In this document: positions 16,804 to 26,342 of the stretch, one piece after another | How the letters are laid out: every line of letters begins with the position of its first letter | How positions within the stretch are numbered: position 1 is the first letter of the stretch | Assembly (NCBI GenBank): GCA_022824495.1 | Contig: JAJDZU010000023.1 | Span: 92,309-156,308, forward strand | Direction of reading: 5' to 3' | Origin: Chloroflexota bacterium | GTDB lineage: Bacteria > Chloroflexota > UBA11872 | DNA: 64,000 bases | Translations under genes and position numbers: made by a program | Notes under the pieces: model-generated | The model's database searches: none | Seen by the model: the letters and a program-made list of their open reading frames with translations, nothing else | What the model was told of the DNA's origin: nothing

Positions 16804-17817
16804 CTACGCGAGCAGCACCTCGCTCCGCGCGCGATCTGCGTTCAACCGCGCCGTCACGACCTCCAGCAGCATGTCCGCCAATTCGTCCTGATTCACCGGC
16901 GTCGCGGCCTGTACTTGCTCGGCCCATCGAGGCCGAATGCCACTGGCCCCTGCCATTGCCCCGGCCACCGGGCCACCCATGGCGCCGATGGAGTCGGCGT
17001 CCCGTCCAAAGTTCGCCGACATCAGCGCCACCTCGTTCGGGTCGCCGTCGGCTAGCAGCAGCAGCGCCAGCGCCACCGACGCCGACTCGCGCGGGTCCAC
17101 CGCGTTGCTGTGACCCTCTTCGGGCTGCTGCGGCCAATCCCACAGGTGGTCGGCGTAGTAGGCAGCGCGGAACTCGGCAAAGTCGCCGGTCGACCGCGCC
17201 AGGCTCACCGCCGTATTGATGGCTGCCGGCACGTCGCTTTCACTATCCAGGTTGCTGACCGCCGCCTCTATGACGGATTCGGCATCGGCGTTAGGATCGA
17301 AGGCTGCGGCGGTAGCAGCGGCCATGGCCAGGGCGCCATCCTGCGGCGAGCCGCGATGGATCAGGCTGGTCACCTCGTAGGCCTCCAGCGTGGCCCGGCG
17401 CGGGTCGCCCGCGTTGATGACTCCGATCGGCGAGATACACATCGCCGTGCTGTTGGAAATCATGTTGCCAATGCCGGCCTCTCGGGCCCGCACCCCGCCG
17501 GTCGAGATCTTGTAAAACGAACTGGCCACCGGCGGGTAGAACTTGAACGGATTCATGCGCTCGCGCCACACCTGCGCCCAGTCCGACGCCATTACGTTGC
17601 CGTTGGTCCGCGCAATCGCCTCGCACAGCATGTGCTTCAGCGCCGAGTCGTCGGTCCCGGCCCCCGGCTGCAATCCACGGTGCTCCTTCAGATCCGTGAT
17701 CTCGCCGTGACGCTGCTGGATGAACTCGTAGTGCAGCCCTTCCACCGGCCCGCCCATCGCATCGCCCAGCAGCCCGCCAACCAGGCAGCCCAGGATCTTG
17801 TCGCGCAAATCGTTCAT
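16804..17817 (-). CDS. ADP-ribosylglycohydrolase (DraG/ARH) family protein
   Basis: About 337 aa starting M-N-D-L-R-D-K-I-L-G-C-L-V-G-G-L-L-G-D-A. The metal-binding G-T-D-D-S follows at about residue 62, and the second acidic site F-G-R-D-A-D-S-I-G-A-M near residue 270. Members remove ADP-ribose from proteins or split ADP-ribosyl small molecules using two Mg ions. The ATG at 17817 is chosen for its purine-rich AGAGAGG about 8 bases upstream. It is transcribed divergently from the unknown gene at 17952. Confidence 0.87.
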   Translation of the reverse strand: MNDLRDKILGCLVGGLLGDAMGGPVEGLHYEFIQQRHGEITDLKEHRGLQPGAGTDDSALKHMLCEAIARTNGNVMASDWAQVWRERMNPFKFYPPVASSFYKISTGGVRAREAGIGNMISNSTAMCISPIGVINAGDPRRATLEAYEVTSLIHRGSPQDGALAMAAATAAAFDPNADAESVIEAAVSNLDSESDVPAAINTAVSLARSTGDFAEFRAAYYADHLWDWPQQPEEGHSNAVDPRESASVALALLLLADGDPNEVALMSANFGRDADSIGAMGGPVAGAMAGASGIRPRWAEQVQAATPVNQDELADMLLEVVTARLNADRARSEVLLA

Positions 17818-17951
17818 GGTTTTGACCTCTCTGGTCCGACTGGTTGGCCCGGCCGCCCCGTCCCGAGCCATGACCGCCAATCCGCCGACGTTCGTCGAGT
17901 GTATTGTGAGCCACCGAAACGCCGCTGTGTCGCCCCACCAAGGCCGGTCCA

Positions 17952-18803
17952 ATGCTCGACTTCACCCGCTCCTTCATCACCTGGACCACCAACCCCTGGA
18001 AACCCCATCCCTACTACCGCTGGGACGGCGGCTTCGTCGGCGAGTTCGGCGACGTCTACCGCGTGCGCATGCAGGTCGACTCCACAATGGACATCATCGA
18101 TTCAAGCGGATCGTCGATCACCCACTACCTCAACTACCCCTGCCGCACCGAGCTCACGATCGCGACCGAGGAGTTTTTCATGCTGCCCAGCGGCGAATGG
18201 CGCGCGGTCTTTACGCCCGAGCACAGCGTGCCGATTGCTAAGGGCCCCTCGGACGCCACAGAGCCCGTCGCCCGCAGGCCGTGGCCCGAGCGCTACGCGG
18301 ACATGGATTTTCGCCCCGTCACGCTCCCCGGCGCCGATCGTCTCCTCGACGGCCACGCCGTCAACGACGCCACCCAGTCCGGCGCGGTCATCAACGGCCA
18401 GACCACCTACCGCGACAAGACCACCGGACTCGATGTTCGCATCGAGTTCCCAGTCCGCCTCATGAACCTCCATCCCGACTCCGGCAAATTCCAGCTCTGC
18501 TGCGGACCGGTCATCCTTCCCGACATGGCCACCTGGGACGGCGAAGGCGTGGACCGCGTCTTCCTGGCCGAGGTCGCCTGGAGCGAATTCAATTACGTCG
18601 AGTTCATCCTCCGCCGAGAAATCGAGCCGGCCGAGAGTGAAAAGGAGTGGTTCCACCAGGTCCGCGGCCGCGACCGCCTGGAACTCTGGGACCCCGACAA
18701 CCCACCGCCCACGCCGCTCAAGCTCCAGCGACCCCGCCCCCACGTCTACCACGAAACCTGGGCGCTGGAAGCGGAGAACGTAATCCTCCGAGCGCCCGCC
18801 TAA
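17952..18803 (+). CDS. Conserved-looking protein of unknown function
   Basis: 283 aa, soluble, no signal peptide or membrane helix, rich in Trp, Tyr and Pro (starting L-D-F-T-R-S-F-I-T-W-T-T-N-P-W). It has beta-sheet-like alternation in the middle (V-R-I-E-F-P-V-R-L-M-N-L-H-P) and W-S-E-F-N-Y-V-E-F near residue 215. I do not recognise a family. Codon use equals that of its neighbours, and the gene is divergent from the ADP-ribosylglycohydrolase and convergent with RidA. An enzyme or carbohydrate-binding role is possible but unsupported. Confidence 0.7.
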   Translation: MLDFTRSFITWTTNPWKPHPYYRWDGGFVGEFGDVYRVRMQVDSTMDIIDSSGSSITHYLNYPCRTELTIATEEFFMLPSGEWRAVFTPEHSVPIAKGPSDATEPVARRPWPERYADMDFRPVTLPGADRLLDGHAVNDATQSGAVINGQTTYRDKTTGLDVRIEFPVRLMNLHPDSGKFQLCCGPVILPDMATWDGEGVDRVFLAEVAWSEFNYVEFILRREIEPAESEKEWFHQVRGRDRLELWDPDNPPPTPLKLQRPRPHVYHETWALEAENVILRAPA

Positions 18804-18813
18804 GCGCTGGGAG

Positions 18814-19215
18814 CTAGCCCGCGCCGCTGCCCGCGTACGCCTCCGCCTCGATCTCCAACACCGACTCGCCGCCGACCAGGCTCGTGCATCCAATGAAGGC
18901 CGACACCGGCATGGCCTTCCCGAACGACTCCAGGTGCGCCCGGCCCACCGCGTCCGCGTCGCGGTCGATGTCGGTCAGGAACACCCGTGTCCGCACCACG
19001 TCATCCAGCGTGGCGCCCGCCTCACCCAGCGCCTTTTCGATGATCCCGATCGCGTATTTCGCCTGCGCGTAGGCGTCCCCCGGCGCGTCGGGATGCTCCG
19101 GCGGCAGCGGACCCGTCGTTCCGGCGATCCAGATGTGCGGGCCCACGCGCACGGCGCGGGAGTAGCCGATTACGGCCTCGGTCGGCTTGCCTGACGAGAT
19201 GCGCTGACGCTCCAT
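18814..19215 (-). CDS. RidA/YjgF-family deaminase-like protein
   Basis: 133 aa with family landmarks: V-G-P-H-I-W-I-A-G-T-T-G, A-I-G-I-I-E-K-A-L near residue 60, V-V-R-T-R-V-F-L-T-D (the Arg that binds substrate carboxylate, in the R-x-F/x-V-F-L pattern) and the C-terminal L-E-I-E-A-E-A-Y. RidA hydrolyses reactive enamine/imine intermediates. The ATG at 19215 has a perfect AGGAGG at the right distance. It follows the glycosidase-like gene at 20750 on the same strand. Confidence 0.9.
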   Translation of the reverse strand: MERQRISSGKPTEAVIGYSRAVRVGPHIWIAGTTGPLPPEHPDAPGDAYAQAKYAIGIIEKALGEAGATLDDVVRTRVFLTDIDRDADAVGRAHLESFGKAMPVSAFIGCTSLVGGESVLEIEAEAYAGSGAG

Positions 19216-19322
19216 GTTCGTCCTCCTGGTGAATCCGCGTTCGCGCATCGTGGCCCTCGAACCGGCCGACGCGCAATTCGCGTCACCCCGCGATCCGCAC
19301 GAATCCGAATCAGCCGACCCCG

Positions 19323-20750
19323 CTACGTCAGCGAATAGGCGTGCAGCCGCGCCGCCCCATGGATGTGGAATCGCAGTCGAACCTGCCGCCGATCGCAGGC
19401 GCCCAGATCCGCGCCCTGCCAGGTAGCCGGCGCCCGCACGTTGTCGACCTCCAGCGGCACGCAGTCCTCGCGGCTGAATCCCGGAATCACCTCGCCGGTT
19501 TTCGCGTCCAGCACGTCCACGTCCACCCAGCTCCGCCGCGCGATTGCCTCGGCCACGTTCGCGGTCAGCCGTGTGTCCGCTTCTACTTCCAGTGGCGTCG
19601 TTTCCAGCGACCCCGAGATCTCACGGTCCACGGTCTGCATGCACGTAAACCCATCCAGCCGCAGGGTCGCCAGGCCCAGCTGCGTCAGCCGAACGGACCC
19701 ACTCTTCCCGCCCCCGAACTCTTTGGGATAGTTGCCCGGCGGCCAGAGGCTCCAGTCCTCGCCCTGTCCGCTGTAGTAGATGTAGATCGTGTCGTCCTTG
19801 ACGATGATCCGGTCCCCTATCACCAGGAATCCGGCGTCCCACGCGCCCCGCTCGCCGCGTGGGACCACTTTGTCGGTCAGGCAGATGCGCGAGAAATGTT
19901 CGCCGTCCTTGCTGACGGCCAGCCGAAGGTCCGCCGCGTACTGTCCGAAGACCCCGAGCCCGTTAGGCACGTACCAGCCGAACTCGTACACCGAAATCCA
20001 GCCGTTGCCATATCGATCCAGCGTCAGGAAGTGGTTCTCCTGCTCCAGCCCGTCCTTGGGATCCAGAAATGGGTTGTCTGGACTGGACGTGAACTTCTCG
20101 ACACTTGGTCCGTAGGCGATGAACTTGCCCCGGACCGTTGCCGGACCTGGTTTGGCGGCCGGCACACGCTCTTGCCAGATCAAGATGTAGCGCCGATCCG
20201 GGTCCGTGGCCTGCTCGTCCAGCGCCAGCACCACAATGTCGGGACCGTGCGCCAACGCCGGGAGGTCGACGACCGCGCCCACGGTCCAGTGAATGCCGTC
20301 GGGTGAGTACGCGGCACGGGCCGGCCCACTGCCTACAAGTTCTTTCGTGACCATCTTGAACCGGCGGGCCGGGTCGGGCTCCGTCGGATCGCGAATCACC
20401 GCGCCCAGCATGTCCAGACAGATGTTGTTGTCCTTGGATCCGTTGAACTCGAAGAGCCCCAGCTTCGGCTTGATCCAGCGGATGCCGTCCTCGCTGTAGG
20501 CGTAGCCCATGCGCCGCCAGCGCAGGCGCTCCTGGTCGGCCCCCGTGTACCAGCACTTGAACAAGCCGTCGTCCGGGTCGTACAGCACCGTCCGCACCGA
20601 CCACACGCTCGCCCGCACGGCGTCCCACTCGTCCAACCGCCCCACCGGCAACACCGGATTCGCCGGGTGCTTCGTCGCCTCGCACACCCGCTGCTCCACG
20701 TTGTGCGTGGCCGCAACCTCGTCCAGGTCAAGAAACAGGTGCTTGTCCAT
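19323..20750 (-). CDS. Glycosidase-like beta-propeller protein (GH43/GH32/GH130-like), paralog 1
   Basis: 475 aa with a five-bladed-propeller look. The N-terminal K-H-P-A-N-P-V-L-P is followed by F-K-C-W-Y-T-G-A-D, Y-S-E-D-G-I-R-W-I-K-P, N-N-I-C-L and Y-S-P-D-G-I-H-W-T. S-K-D-G-E-H-F-S-R and W-D-A-G-F-L-V-I-G-D follow later, and the last 100 residues form a beta-sandwich-like tail. The repeated S-x-D-G-x-x-W turns mark blade edges. The family looks like glycoside hydrolases of the furanosidase/phosphorylase type, but the catalytic acids cannot be fixed by eye. ATG with an AGGAGGT. No signal peptide. Confidence 0.65.
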   Translation of the reverse strand: MDKHLFLDLDEVAATHNVEQRVCEATKHPANPVLPVGRLDEWDAVRASVWSVRTVLYDPDDGLFKCWYTGADQERLRWRRMGYAYSEDGIRWIKPKLGLFEFNGSKDNNICLDMLGAVIRDPTEPDPARRFKMVTKELVGSGPARAAYSPDGIHWTVGAVVDLPALAHGPDIVVLALDEQATDPDRRYILIWQERVPAAKPGPATVRGKFIAYGPSVEKFTSSPDNPFLDPKDGLEQENHFLTLDRYGNGWISVYEFGWYVPNGLGVFGQYAADLRLAVSKDGEHFSRICLTDKVVPRGERGAWDAGFLVIGDRIIVKDDTIYIYYSGQGEDWSLWPPGNYPKEFGGGKSGSVRLTQLGLATLRLDGFTCMQTVDREISGSLETTPLEVEADTRLTANVAEAIARRSWVDVDVLDAKTGEVIPGFSREDCVPLEVDNVRAPATWQGADLGACDRRQVRLRFHIHGAARLHAYSLT

Positions 20751-20786
20751 CCGGCTTGACCTCCTACAGGCGATGCCGCCTGTCAG

Positions 20787-20996
20787 CTACCCGGTAGGCG
20801 TGGGCGTGGCCTGGTATCCGGCGCAACTCACGGAACTCACCCCGCCGCAGCGCTCGGGCGCGATGACCGAGTAATAGTCCTGGCGCACCAGCTTCTCGTC
20901 GCCCCCGCAGGCGGCAACCGTCAGGCCAACCAGCACCGCGGCAATCGCCACGCATACGCGCTGTCGGCTCCAGCGTGCTGGCCGATAAGCAGTCAT
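20787..20996 (-). CDS. Small lipoprotein of unknown function
   Basis: 69 aa. A basic N-terminus, a hydrophobic stretch (V-A-I-A-A-V-L-V-G-L) and a lipobox ending V-A-A-C-G-G predict export and lipid anchoring. The mature part is 45 residues with two more Cys and a terminal T-P-T-P-T-G. No domain is recognised. The ATG at 20996 places the signal peptide at the start. Confidence 0.55.
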   Translation of the reverse strand: MTAYRPARWSRQRVCVAIAAVLVGLTVAACGGDEKLVRQDYYSVIAPERCGGVSSVSCAGYQATPTPTG

Positions 20997-21146
20997 TAGT
21001 AGTTCGTTCTGCGGCTGGCGCTGCTTCCGTGAACCTATCACGGCCCGCGCCGCGGACGGGTGCCGGCGTGAGAGCCGCACTCGCGCACGATTGATTCCAG
21101 GCTGAATTCGCTTGGCTCAGACGTGCGTCCGGCCGATCTGCTCCAG

Positions 21147-22508
21147 TTACGACAGCCCTGCAAAGAGGATTCGCCGACGCCGCTGGCTCTCGCGTACCTG
21201 TGCCTCGACTTCGTCCGGCGACCAATCCTCGAGAACCAGGGCGATGAGATCGTCTCGGACTCCCGCAAACGCCGGTGCCGAGGCCAGGTTCATCGTCTCG
21301 TGCGGATCCGCCTCCAGGTCGAACAGCTCGGGCGGCTCTCCGTGGTAGTAGTTCAGCTTGAACTGACCCCGTCGCACCATTCGCCCCGGCCGGTCCGTGG
21401 CGTGCGCCTCGAATTCGGCAAACACCGCCCGGCCTTCATCCAGTTCCGGGTCCATCAGGTTGTCGCCCACGATGCCGTCGGAATCGGCGCCCCCTGCGTC
21501 AACGATGGTCTGGGTGAGGTCCAGCAGCGAAACCGGCGTGTCCACCCGCGAGCCGCCCGCGATCCGCCCCGGCCACGCCGCGATCAGCGGAACGCGCACC
21601 GACGGCTCATGGAACGAGCTCTTCCACCACAACCCGTGCTCGCCAATCATCTCGCCGTGATCCGACGTGTAAACAACCAGCGTGTTTTCGCTTGCCCCAC
21701 TGGCCTCCAGGGCTTTCAGGACCCGCCCCACCTGCGCGTCCGTGAACGAAACCATGCCGTAGTACGCCGCTCGTGCGCGTCCGATTTCGGCCTCTGAGAG
21801 TCCCTCCGCGCCCAGGAACTCCCGAATCCGTCGGCTCTGCGGATGCACCGCGTCCATCGGTTTCGCCGTCGCGTTCGGCTGATCGGCATGCGCCGGGTAG
21901 TACCGGTCAAAATACTCCGACCGCACCGTCAGCGGCGTGTGCGGCAGGAACCAGCCCACCACGGCCGCCCACGGACCGTCCCGGCGTGCCGGGTCCGAGA
22001 GATAGGCCACGGCGGCCTCGGTCACGTCGTCGTCATATCGCTGCTGAAACGTATCGCCGGCGCCCGCGGTTTCAAGCCGCTCACGCGTTCCCGGGCGTGC
22101 GCGAATCGGCGCGTCCCAATTGGGAAAACTGGATCCCATGGTGCCCGGGCGCATCTCGGGATGAACGCGCTGCGCGAATCCGTGCATCTGATTCGGCCCG
22201 CCAATGCTCATCCGCCCGCACAGCGTCGTCTCGTAGCCCACCGCGTTGAGCCGGTGTGCCCACGTCGGCTCGCTGATCGGCAACGGACACGAGTTGTCCC
22301 AGGCGCCAATGACGTGGACCGGCAGCCCGGTGAGAAACGCGGATCGCGATGGCACGCAGAGCGGCGACGGACAGTACGCGTTCTCAAACGTCACCCCGCG
22401 ATCGGCCAGCGCTTGGATTGCGGGCGTCTGCACGAATGGATGACCGTACGGCGAACTCACCATTGGGTTGTGCTGGTCACTCATCAACACGAGCACGTTG
22501 GGTCGCAT
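21147..22508 (-). CDS. Sulfatase (arylsulfatase-type, formylglycine)
   Basis: About 453 aa. The activation motif C-V-P-S-R (C51) is the site of conversion to formylglycine. The metal-binding start is L-M-S-D-Q-H-N, and the second metal cluster is S-D-H-G-E-M near residue 285. The family fold continues to W-S-P-D-E-V at the C-terminus. ATG at 22508 with GGGAGG upstream. No export signal is evident, suggesting cytoplasmic desulfation of imported sulfated sugars, or export by another route. A formylglycine-generating enzyme must be encoded elsewhere. Confidence 0.9.
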   Translation of the reverse strand: MRPNVLVLMSDQHNPMVSSPYGHPFVQTPAIQALADRGVTFENAYCPSPLCVPSRSAFLTGLPVHVIGAWDNSCPLPISEPTWAHRLNAVGYETTLCGRMSIGGPNQMHGFAQRVHPEMRPGTMGSSFPNWDAPIRARPGTRERLETAGAGDTFQQRYDDDVTEAAVAYLSDPARRDGPWAAVVGWFLPHTPLTVRSEYFDRYYPAHADQPNATAKPMDAVHPQSRRIREFLGAEGLSEAEIGRARAAYYGMVSFTDAQVGRVLKALEASGASENTLVVYTSDHGEMIGEHGLWWKSSFHEPSVRVPLIAAWPGRIAGGSRVDTPVSLLDLTQTIVDAGGADSDGIVGDNLMDPELDEGRAVFAEFEAHATDRPGRMVRRGQFKLNYYHGEPPELFDLEADPHETMNLASAPAFAGVRDDLIALVLEDWSPDEVEAQVRESQRRRRILFAGLS

Positions 22509-22731
22509 GGCAAACCTCCCGTCGGTCAGGTCAGCGCCGGCAGTCTGCAGTCCGCTTTTCCATCTCGCTCGCCGCCAATTCAACTCTCGCGACCCGGAAT
22601 GCCAACGCATATCGAGACGCCACGCGCGAACCTAGCACGGGCTGTCTGTCGTCAATCGGTACCGGGCGACAAAGGGTTCGAATGGCTGCGTGCGAGAATT
22701 GGGCACGAAGCGCCGCCCGGATACCTCATGC

Positions 22732-24993
22732 ATGGCAGTCACCGCACCTGAACTGAACGTCGTCGGCACCAGCCCAATCCGCCACGACGGCGTCGACAAG
22801 GTCACTGGGCACGCGGTCTTTGGCGTGGACGTCAGCATTCCCGGCATGTTGCACGCCCAGGTCCTGCGCAGTCCCCACGCCCACGCGCGCATCACCCGTA
22901 TCGACACCTCGCGCGCCGCAGCTTTCCCCGGCGTCCTGGCGGTCATGACGTCGGCTGACATGCCGTTGGCGCCCGCCGAGGGCCCCCAGGCCTTCGGCAA
23001 CGCCATCCGCCTCAAGGCCATGAACGTCATGGCGCGCGACAAGGCTCTCTACCACGGTCACGCCGTGGCGGCCGTGGCCGCGACCTCCTCTCACATCGCC
23101 GCCGAGGCCCTCCGCCTGATCGACGTTGACTACGAGGTCCTCGACCCCGTCCTCGACGCCAAGTCCGCCATTGCCCCCGACGCCCCGATCCTGCACTCCG
23201 ATCTGCGCATGGAAACCGCCGGTGCGTTTGCCGACACCCCCGGCAACATCGCCAAGCACATCGTCCTCGAAGAGGGCGACGTTGAGGCCGGCTTCGCCGC
23301 CGCCGACCTGGTCCTGGAACGCGACTTCAGCACCTCCACCATTCACCAGGGCTACATCGAACCCCATAACGCCACCGCCTTCTGGCGCGCCGACGGCACC
23401 CTCGAAGTTCACTGCAGCACCCAGGGCCATTTCGGTGTCCGCAACGAGATCAGCCAGATGCTCGGCATCCCGATCTCGAACATCCGCGTCGTCCCCGCCG
23501 AAATCGGCGGCGGCTTCGGCGGCAAGCTCACCAACTACGTCGCGCCCATCGCCGTCGTCCTCGCCCGCAAGGCCGGTCGCCCCGTCAAGATCACCATGGA
23601 CCGCACCGAGACCCTGCTCGGCACCGGCCCCGCTCCTGCCGCCTTTATCCGCGCCAAAATCGGCGCCACCTCGGCCGGCGACCTCACCGCCGCCCAGCTC
23701 GAAATGCACTTCGAAGCCGGCGCCTTTCCCGGCTCCTCCGTCGGCGGCGCCGCCAACTGCGGCCTCGCCCCCTACAAGCTCCGGAACTTCCGCATCGACG
23801 GCTACGACGTCGTCGTCAACAAACCCAAGTCCCAGGCCTTCCGCGCCCCTGGCGCGCCCCAGGCGGCCTTTGCCGTCGAGGGCGTGATCGACGAGCTTTG
23901 CGAAACCCTGGGCATGGACCCCCTCGAATTCCGCCTCCGCAACGCCTCCGGCGAAGGCGACCTGCGCCCCAACGGCACCCGCTTCAACGACATCGGCAAC
24001 AGCGAGCAGCTTCGCGTCGCCCGCACCACTAGCCACTACCAGTCGCCCGTCGCGCAACAGAACGGCCGTCTCTGCGGCCGCGGCGTGGCCTCCGGCTTCT
24101 GGGGCAACGGCGGCGGCACTTCATCCGCCACCGCCCGACTCAATGGCGACGGCTCCGTCACCCTCCTTGAATCTTCCCCCGATATCGGCGGAACCCGAAC
24201 CTCCATCGCCATGCAACTGGCCGAGACTCTTGGGATCGGCGTGGATCGGGTCCATCCCCGTATCCCCGACACCGACGCCATCGCCGAAGGTGGCAACGCT
24301 GCCGGCAGCCGCACAACCTTCGCCACCGGCTGGGCCGCCATCGAAGCCGGTCGCGATCTGCAAAGCAAGATGCGCGACGCCCTGGCCGACATCTGGGACG
24401 TGGCCGAATCGACCATTGACGTATCGCTCGATGGCTTCGCCGCCAACGGCTATTCGGTCGATTTCGCCGAGGCCGCCCGCCTGATCGTCAGCGAGGGCGA
24501 GGCCCCCGTCGGCGTCGCCACCACCACCCCAACCCTTCCCGGCCCCTCCTTCGCCACGCACATCGTGGACGTTGCCGTTGACCCCGAAACCGGCAAGGTA
24601 GACGTGCTCCGCTATACGGCGGTTCAGGATGTGGGCAAGGCTGTATATCCCCCATACGCCAGCAGTCAGATTGAGGGAGGCATTGCCCAGGGCATCGGCT
24701 GGGGAATCACCGAGGGCTACACCTACGACGCCGCCGGCTGCATGACTAACACCTCGTTTCTCGACTACCGCATGCCCACCGCGCTCGACGTCCCCAACCT
24801 CGAAATCGTCATGGTCGAGTACCCGAATCCCGGCCATCCCTACGGCGTCCGCGGCGTCGGCGAACTCCCCATCGTTCCGCCCCTGGCCGCCCTCGCCAAC
24901 GCCATCCACAACGCCACCGGCGGCCGCATCCGCCACCTCCCCGCCTCGCCTGTCCGAGTGCTCGATGCCGTCAACAGTTCAGGACGCGCCTAG
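22732..24993 (+). CDS. Molybdopterin-binding large subunit, xanthine dehydrogenase/CoxL-type
   Basis: About 753 aa, a normal length. It opens with G-T-S-P-I-R-H-D-G-V-D-K-V-T-G, contains the cofactor loop G-G-G-F-G-G-K, A-F-R-A-P-G-A-P-Q, and ends with the catalytic-Glu context G-V-G-E-L-P. Such subunits hydroxylate aldehydes, purines or aromatic heterocycles at a Mo centre. The usual FAD and 2Fe-2S partner genes are not in the window, so it is an orphan here. ATG at 22732 chosen (another ATG four bases earlier is out of frame). It may form a unit with the aldo/keto reductase downstream. Confidence 0.88.
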   Translation: MAVTAPELNVVGTSPIRHDGVDKVTGHAVFGVDVSIPGMLHAQVLRSPHAHARITRIDTSRAAAFPGVLAVMTSADMPLAPAEGPQAFGNAIRLKAMNVMARDKALYHGHAVAAVAATSSHIAAEALRLIDVDYEVLDPVLDAKSAIAPDAPILHSDLRMETAGAFADTPGNIAKHIVLEEGDVEAGFAAADLVLERDFSTSTIHQGYIEPHNATAFWRADGTLEVHCSTQGHFGVRNEISQMLGIPISNIRVVPAEIGGGFGGKLTNYVAPIAVVLARKAGRPVKITMDRTETLLGTGPAPAAFIRAKIGATSAGDLTAAQLEMHFEAGAFPGSSVGGAANCGLAPYKLRNFRIDGYDVVVNKPKSQAFRAPGAPQAAFAVEGVIDELCETLGMDPLEFRLRNASGEGDLRPNGTRFNDIGNSEQLRVARTTSHYQSPVAQQNGRLCGRGVASGFWGNGGGTSSATARLNGDGSVTLLESSPDIGGTRTSIAMQLAETLGIGVDRVHPRIPDTDAIAEGGNAAGSRTTFATGWAAIEAGRDLQSKMRDALADIWDVAESTIDVSLDGFAANGYSVDFAEAARLIVSEGEAPVGVATTTPTLPGPSFATHIVDVAVDPETGKVDVLRYTAVQDVGKAVYPPYASSQIEGGIAQGIGWGITEGYTYDAAGCMTNTSFLDYRMPTALDVPNLEIVMVEYPNPGHPYGVRGVGELPIVPPLAALANAIHNATGGRIRHLPASPVRVLDAVNSSGRA

Positions 24994-25025
24994 CGCGCAA
25001 ACCGTCCACCATGGAGGACCGCTCA

Positions 25026-25925
25026 ATGCCAACCGACCTGCCCACCGCAACTCTCGGCCGCACCGGACTTGACATAACCCGCCTCGGCCACGGTGCCATG
25101 GAAATCCGTGGCGCGCCCCGCGGCCGCGACATCAGCGACGACGACGCCCGCCGCATCCTCAACGCCGTCCTCGACTCCGGCATCACCTACATCGATACGT
25201 CCAACGACTACGGCCGCAGCGAGGAACTGATGGGTCGCTACATCGGCTCGCGCCGCGACGAGTACATCCTCGCCACCAAGTGCGGCTGCATCCCCGGCGG
25301 CGGCGAACACGTCTGGACCCGCCGGAACATGTTCCGCGGCCTCGAAGAGAGCCTGCGGCGCCTGAATACCGACTACGTCGACGTCATGCAACTCCACAAC
25401 GCCACCGTCGAGCAGTGCGAGGCCGAAGGCGTCGTCGACACGCTGCAGGACATGCGCGCCCAGGGCAAGGTCCGCTGGATCGGCGCCTCAACCACCCTCC
25501 CGCACCTGCCCACTTACATCGAGTGGGGCGTATTCGACGTTTTCCAGATCCCCTACGCCGCCGTCCTGCGCGAGCACGAGGAGTGGATCACGAAGTCCGC
25601 GCAAGCTGGTATCGGCACCGTCATCCGCGGCGGCGTCGGCAAAGGCGAACCGGGCGTCGGCCTCGCCTCCGCCGACCGCTGGGCTGCCTACGAGAAGGCC
25701 GGCCTCGACGACCTACGCGAAGAAGGCGAAAGCCCAACCGCCTTCATGCTCCGCTACACCCTCTCCCACCCCGACGTCCACACCATCATCGCCGGCACCC
25801 TCAACCCCAACCACCTCGCCGAAAACGTCACCACCGCCCAACGCGGCCCGCTTCCACCCGACACCTACGCCGAAGCCAAACGCCGCCTCGACCAGGCCGG
25901 CGAGTCGCCTGCCCCGGCGAGCTAG
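25026..25925 (+). CDS. Aldo/keto reductase
   Basis: About 299 aa: L-G-R-T-G-L-D-I-T-R-L-G-H-G start, catalytic Asp/Tyr in Y-I-D-T-S-N-D-Y-G-R-S-E, Lys in A-T-K-C-G, and His in V-M-Q-L-H-N. It is an NAD(P)H-dependent carbonyl reductase of the AKR fold. ATG at 25026 preceded by GGAGGA; an ATG 15 bases earlier lies on that ribosome site and is less likely. It follows the molybdopterin subunit by 32 bases. Confidence 0.88.
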   Translation: MPTDLPTATLGRTGLDITRLGHGAMEIRGAPRGRDISDDDARRILNAVLDSGITYIDTSNDYGRSEELMGRYIGSRRDEYILATKCGCIPGGGEHVWTRRNMFRGLEESLRRLNTDYVDVMQLHNATVEQCEAEGVVDTLQDMRAQGKVRWIGASTTLPHLPTYIEWGVFDVFQIPYAAVLREHEEWITKSAQAGIGTVIRGGVGKGEPGVGLASADRWAAYEKAGLDDLREEGESPTAFMLRYTLSHPDVHTIIAGTLNPNHLAENVTTAQRGPLPPDTYAEAKRRLDQAGESPAPAS

Positions 25926-25968
25926 CCGCCCCCGCCACCTCGGGGCTCGGGTCGGTTTACTCTCGCGC

Positions 25969-26175
25969 CTACGTCCAGAACCGGCTGATCACCGACACGA
26001 TCGCTCCGGTGGCCACTACCGCGGCCAAAACGGACCCAACCATCCATTTGATCAGACGCGTTTCCAGGGCGTGCAAATCGGCCTTGGTTGCAAACGTCGG
26101 CAGTTTCGCGTCGAGCGTGGCTTCAATCCTGGTCAGCCGACGCTCAATGTCGAGGGCATTTAGCTCGGCCGTCAT
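25969..26175 (-). CDS. Small coiled-coil plus membrane-anchor protein, paralog 3
   Basis: 68 aa starting M-T-A-E-L-N-A-L-D-I-E-R-R-L, with a K-A-D-L-H-A-L-E coiled-coil segment and a terminal hydrophobic helix (S-V-L-A-A-V-V-A-T-G-A-I-V-S-V-I). It is clearly related to the two proteins at 13369 and 13680. ATG at 26175 with GGAGGA upstream. The presence of three copies in 13 kb suggests a lineage-specific family. Confidence 0.65.
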   Translation of the reverse strand: MTAELNALDIERRLTRIEATLDAKLPTFATKADLHALETRLIKWMVGSVLAAVVATGAIVSVISRFWT

Positions 26176-26342
26176 CGGCTCCTCCGTGAAACGGGATCCC
26201 GGATTCCTGTCGTCCGGACAATGGTGGCCCGCCGCACCGCCCAGCAAGAGAGCCTGCGAAATTTTAACTCACGGTATCCGTGCGAAGTGAACCACCACCG
26301 CCGACCATGCTTGTCCGCGTTGGGTGATACGTTGGCGCTCCC

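Noticed and set aside
22660..22700. GGTTCGAAT resembling a tRNA T-loop
   Set aside because: No matching acceptor, D or anticodon arms could be folded around it.
22726..24057. Long open frames opposite the molybdopterin subunit gene
   Set aside because: Gly/Ala/Asp-rich shadow frames caused by high GC; no domain and no ribosome site, while the plus strand encodes a clear enzyme.
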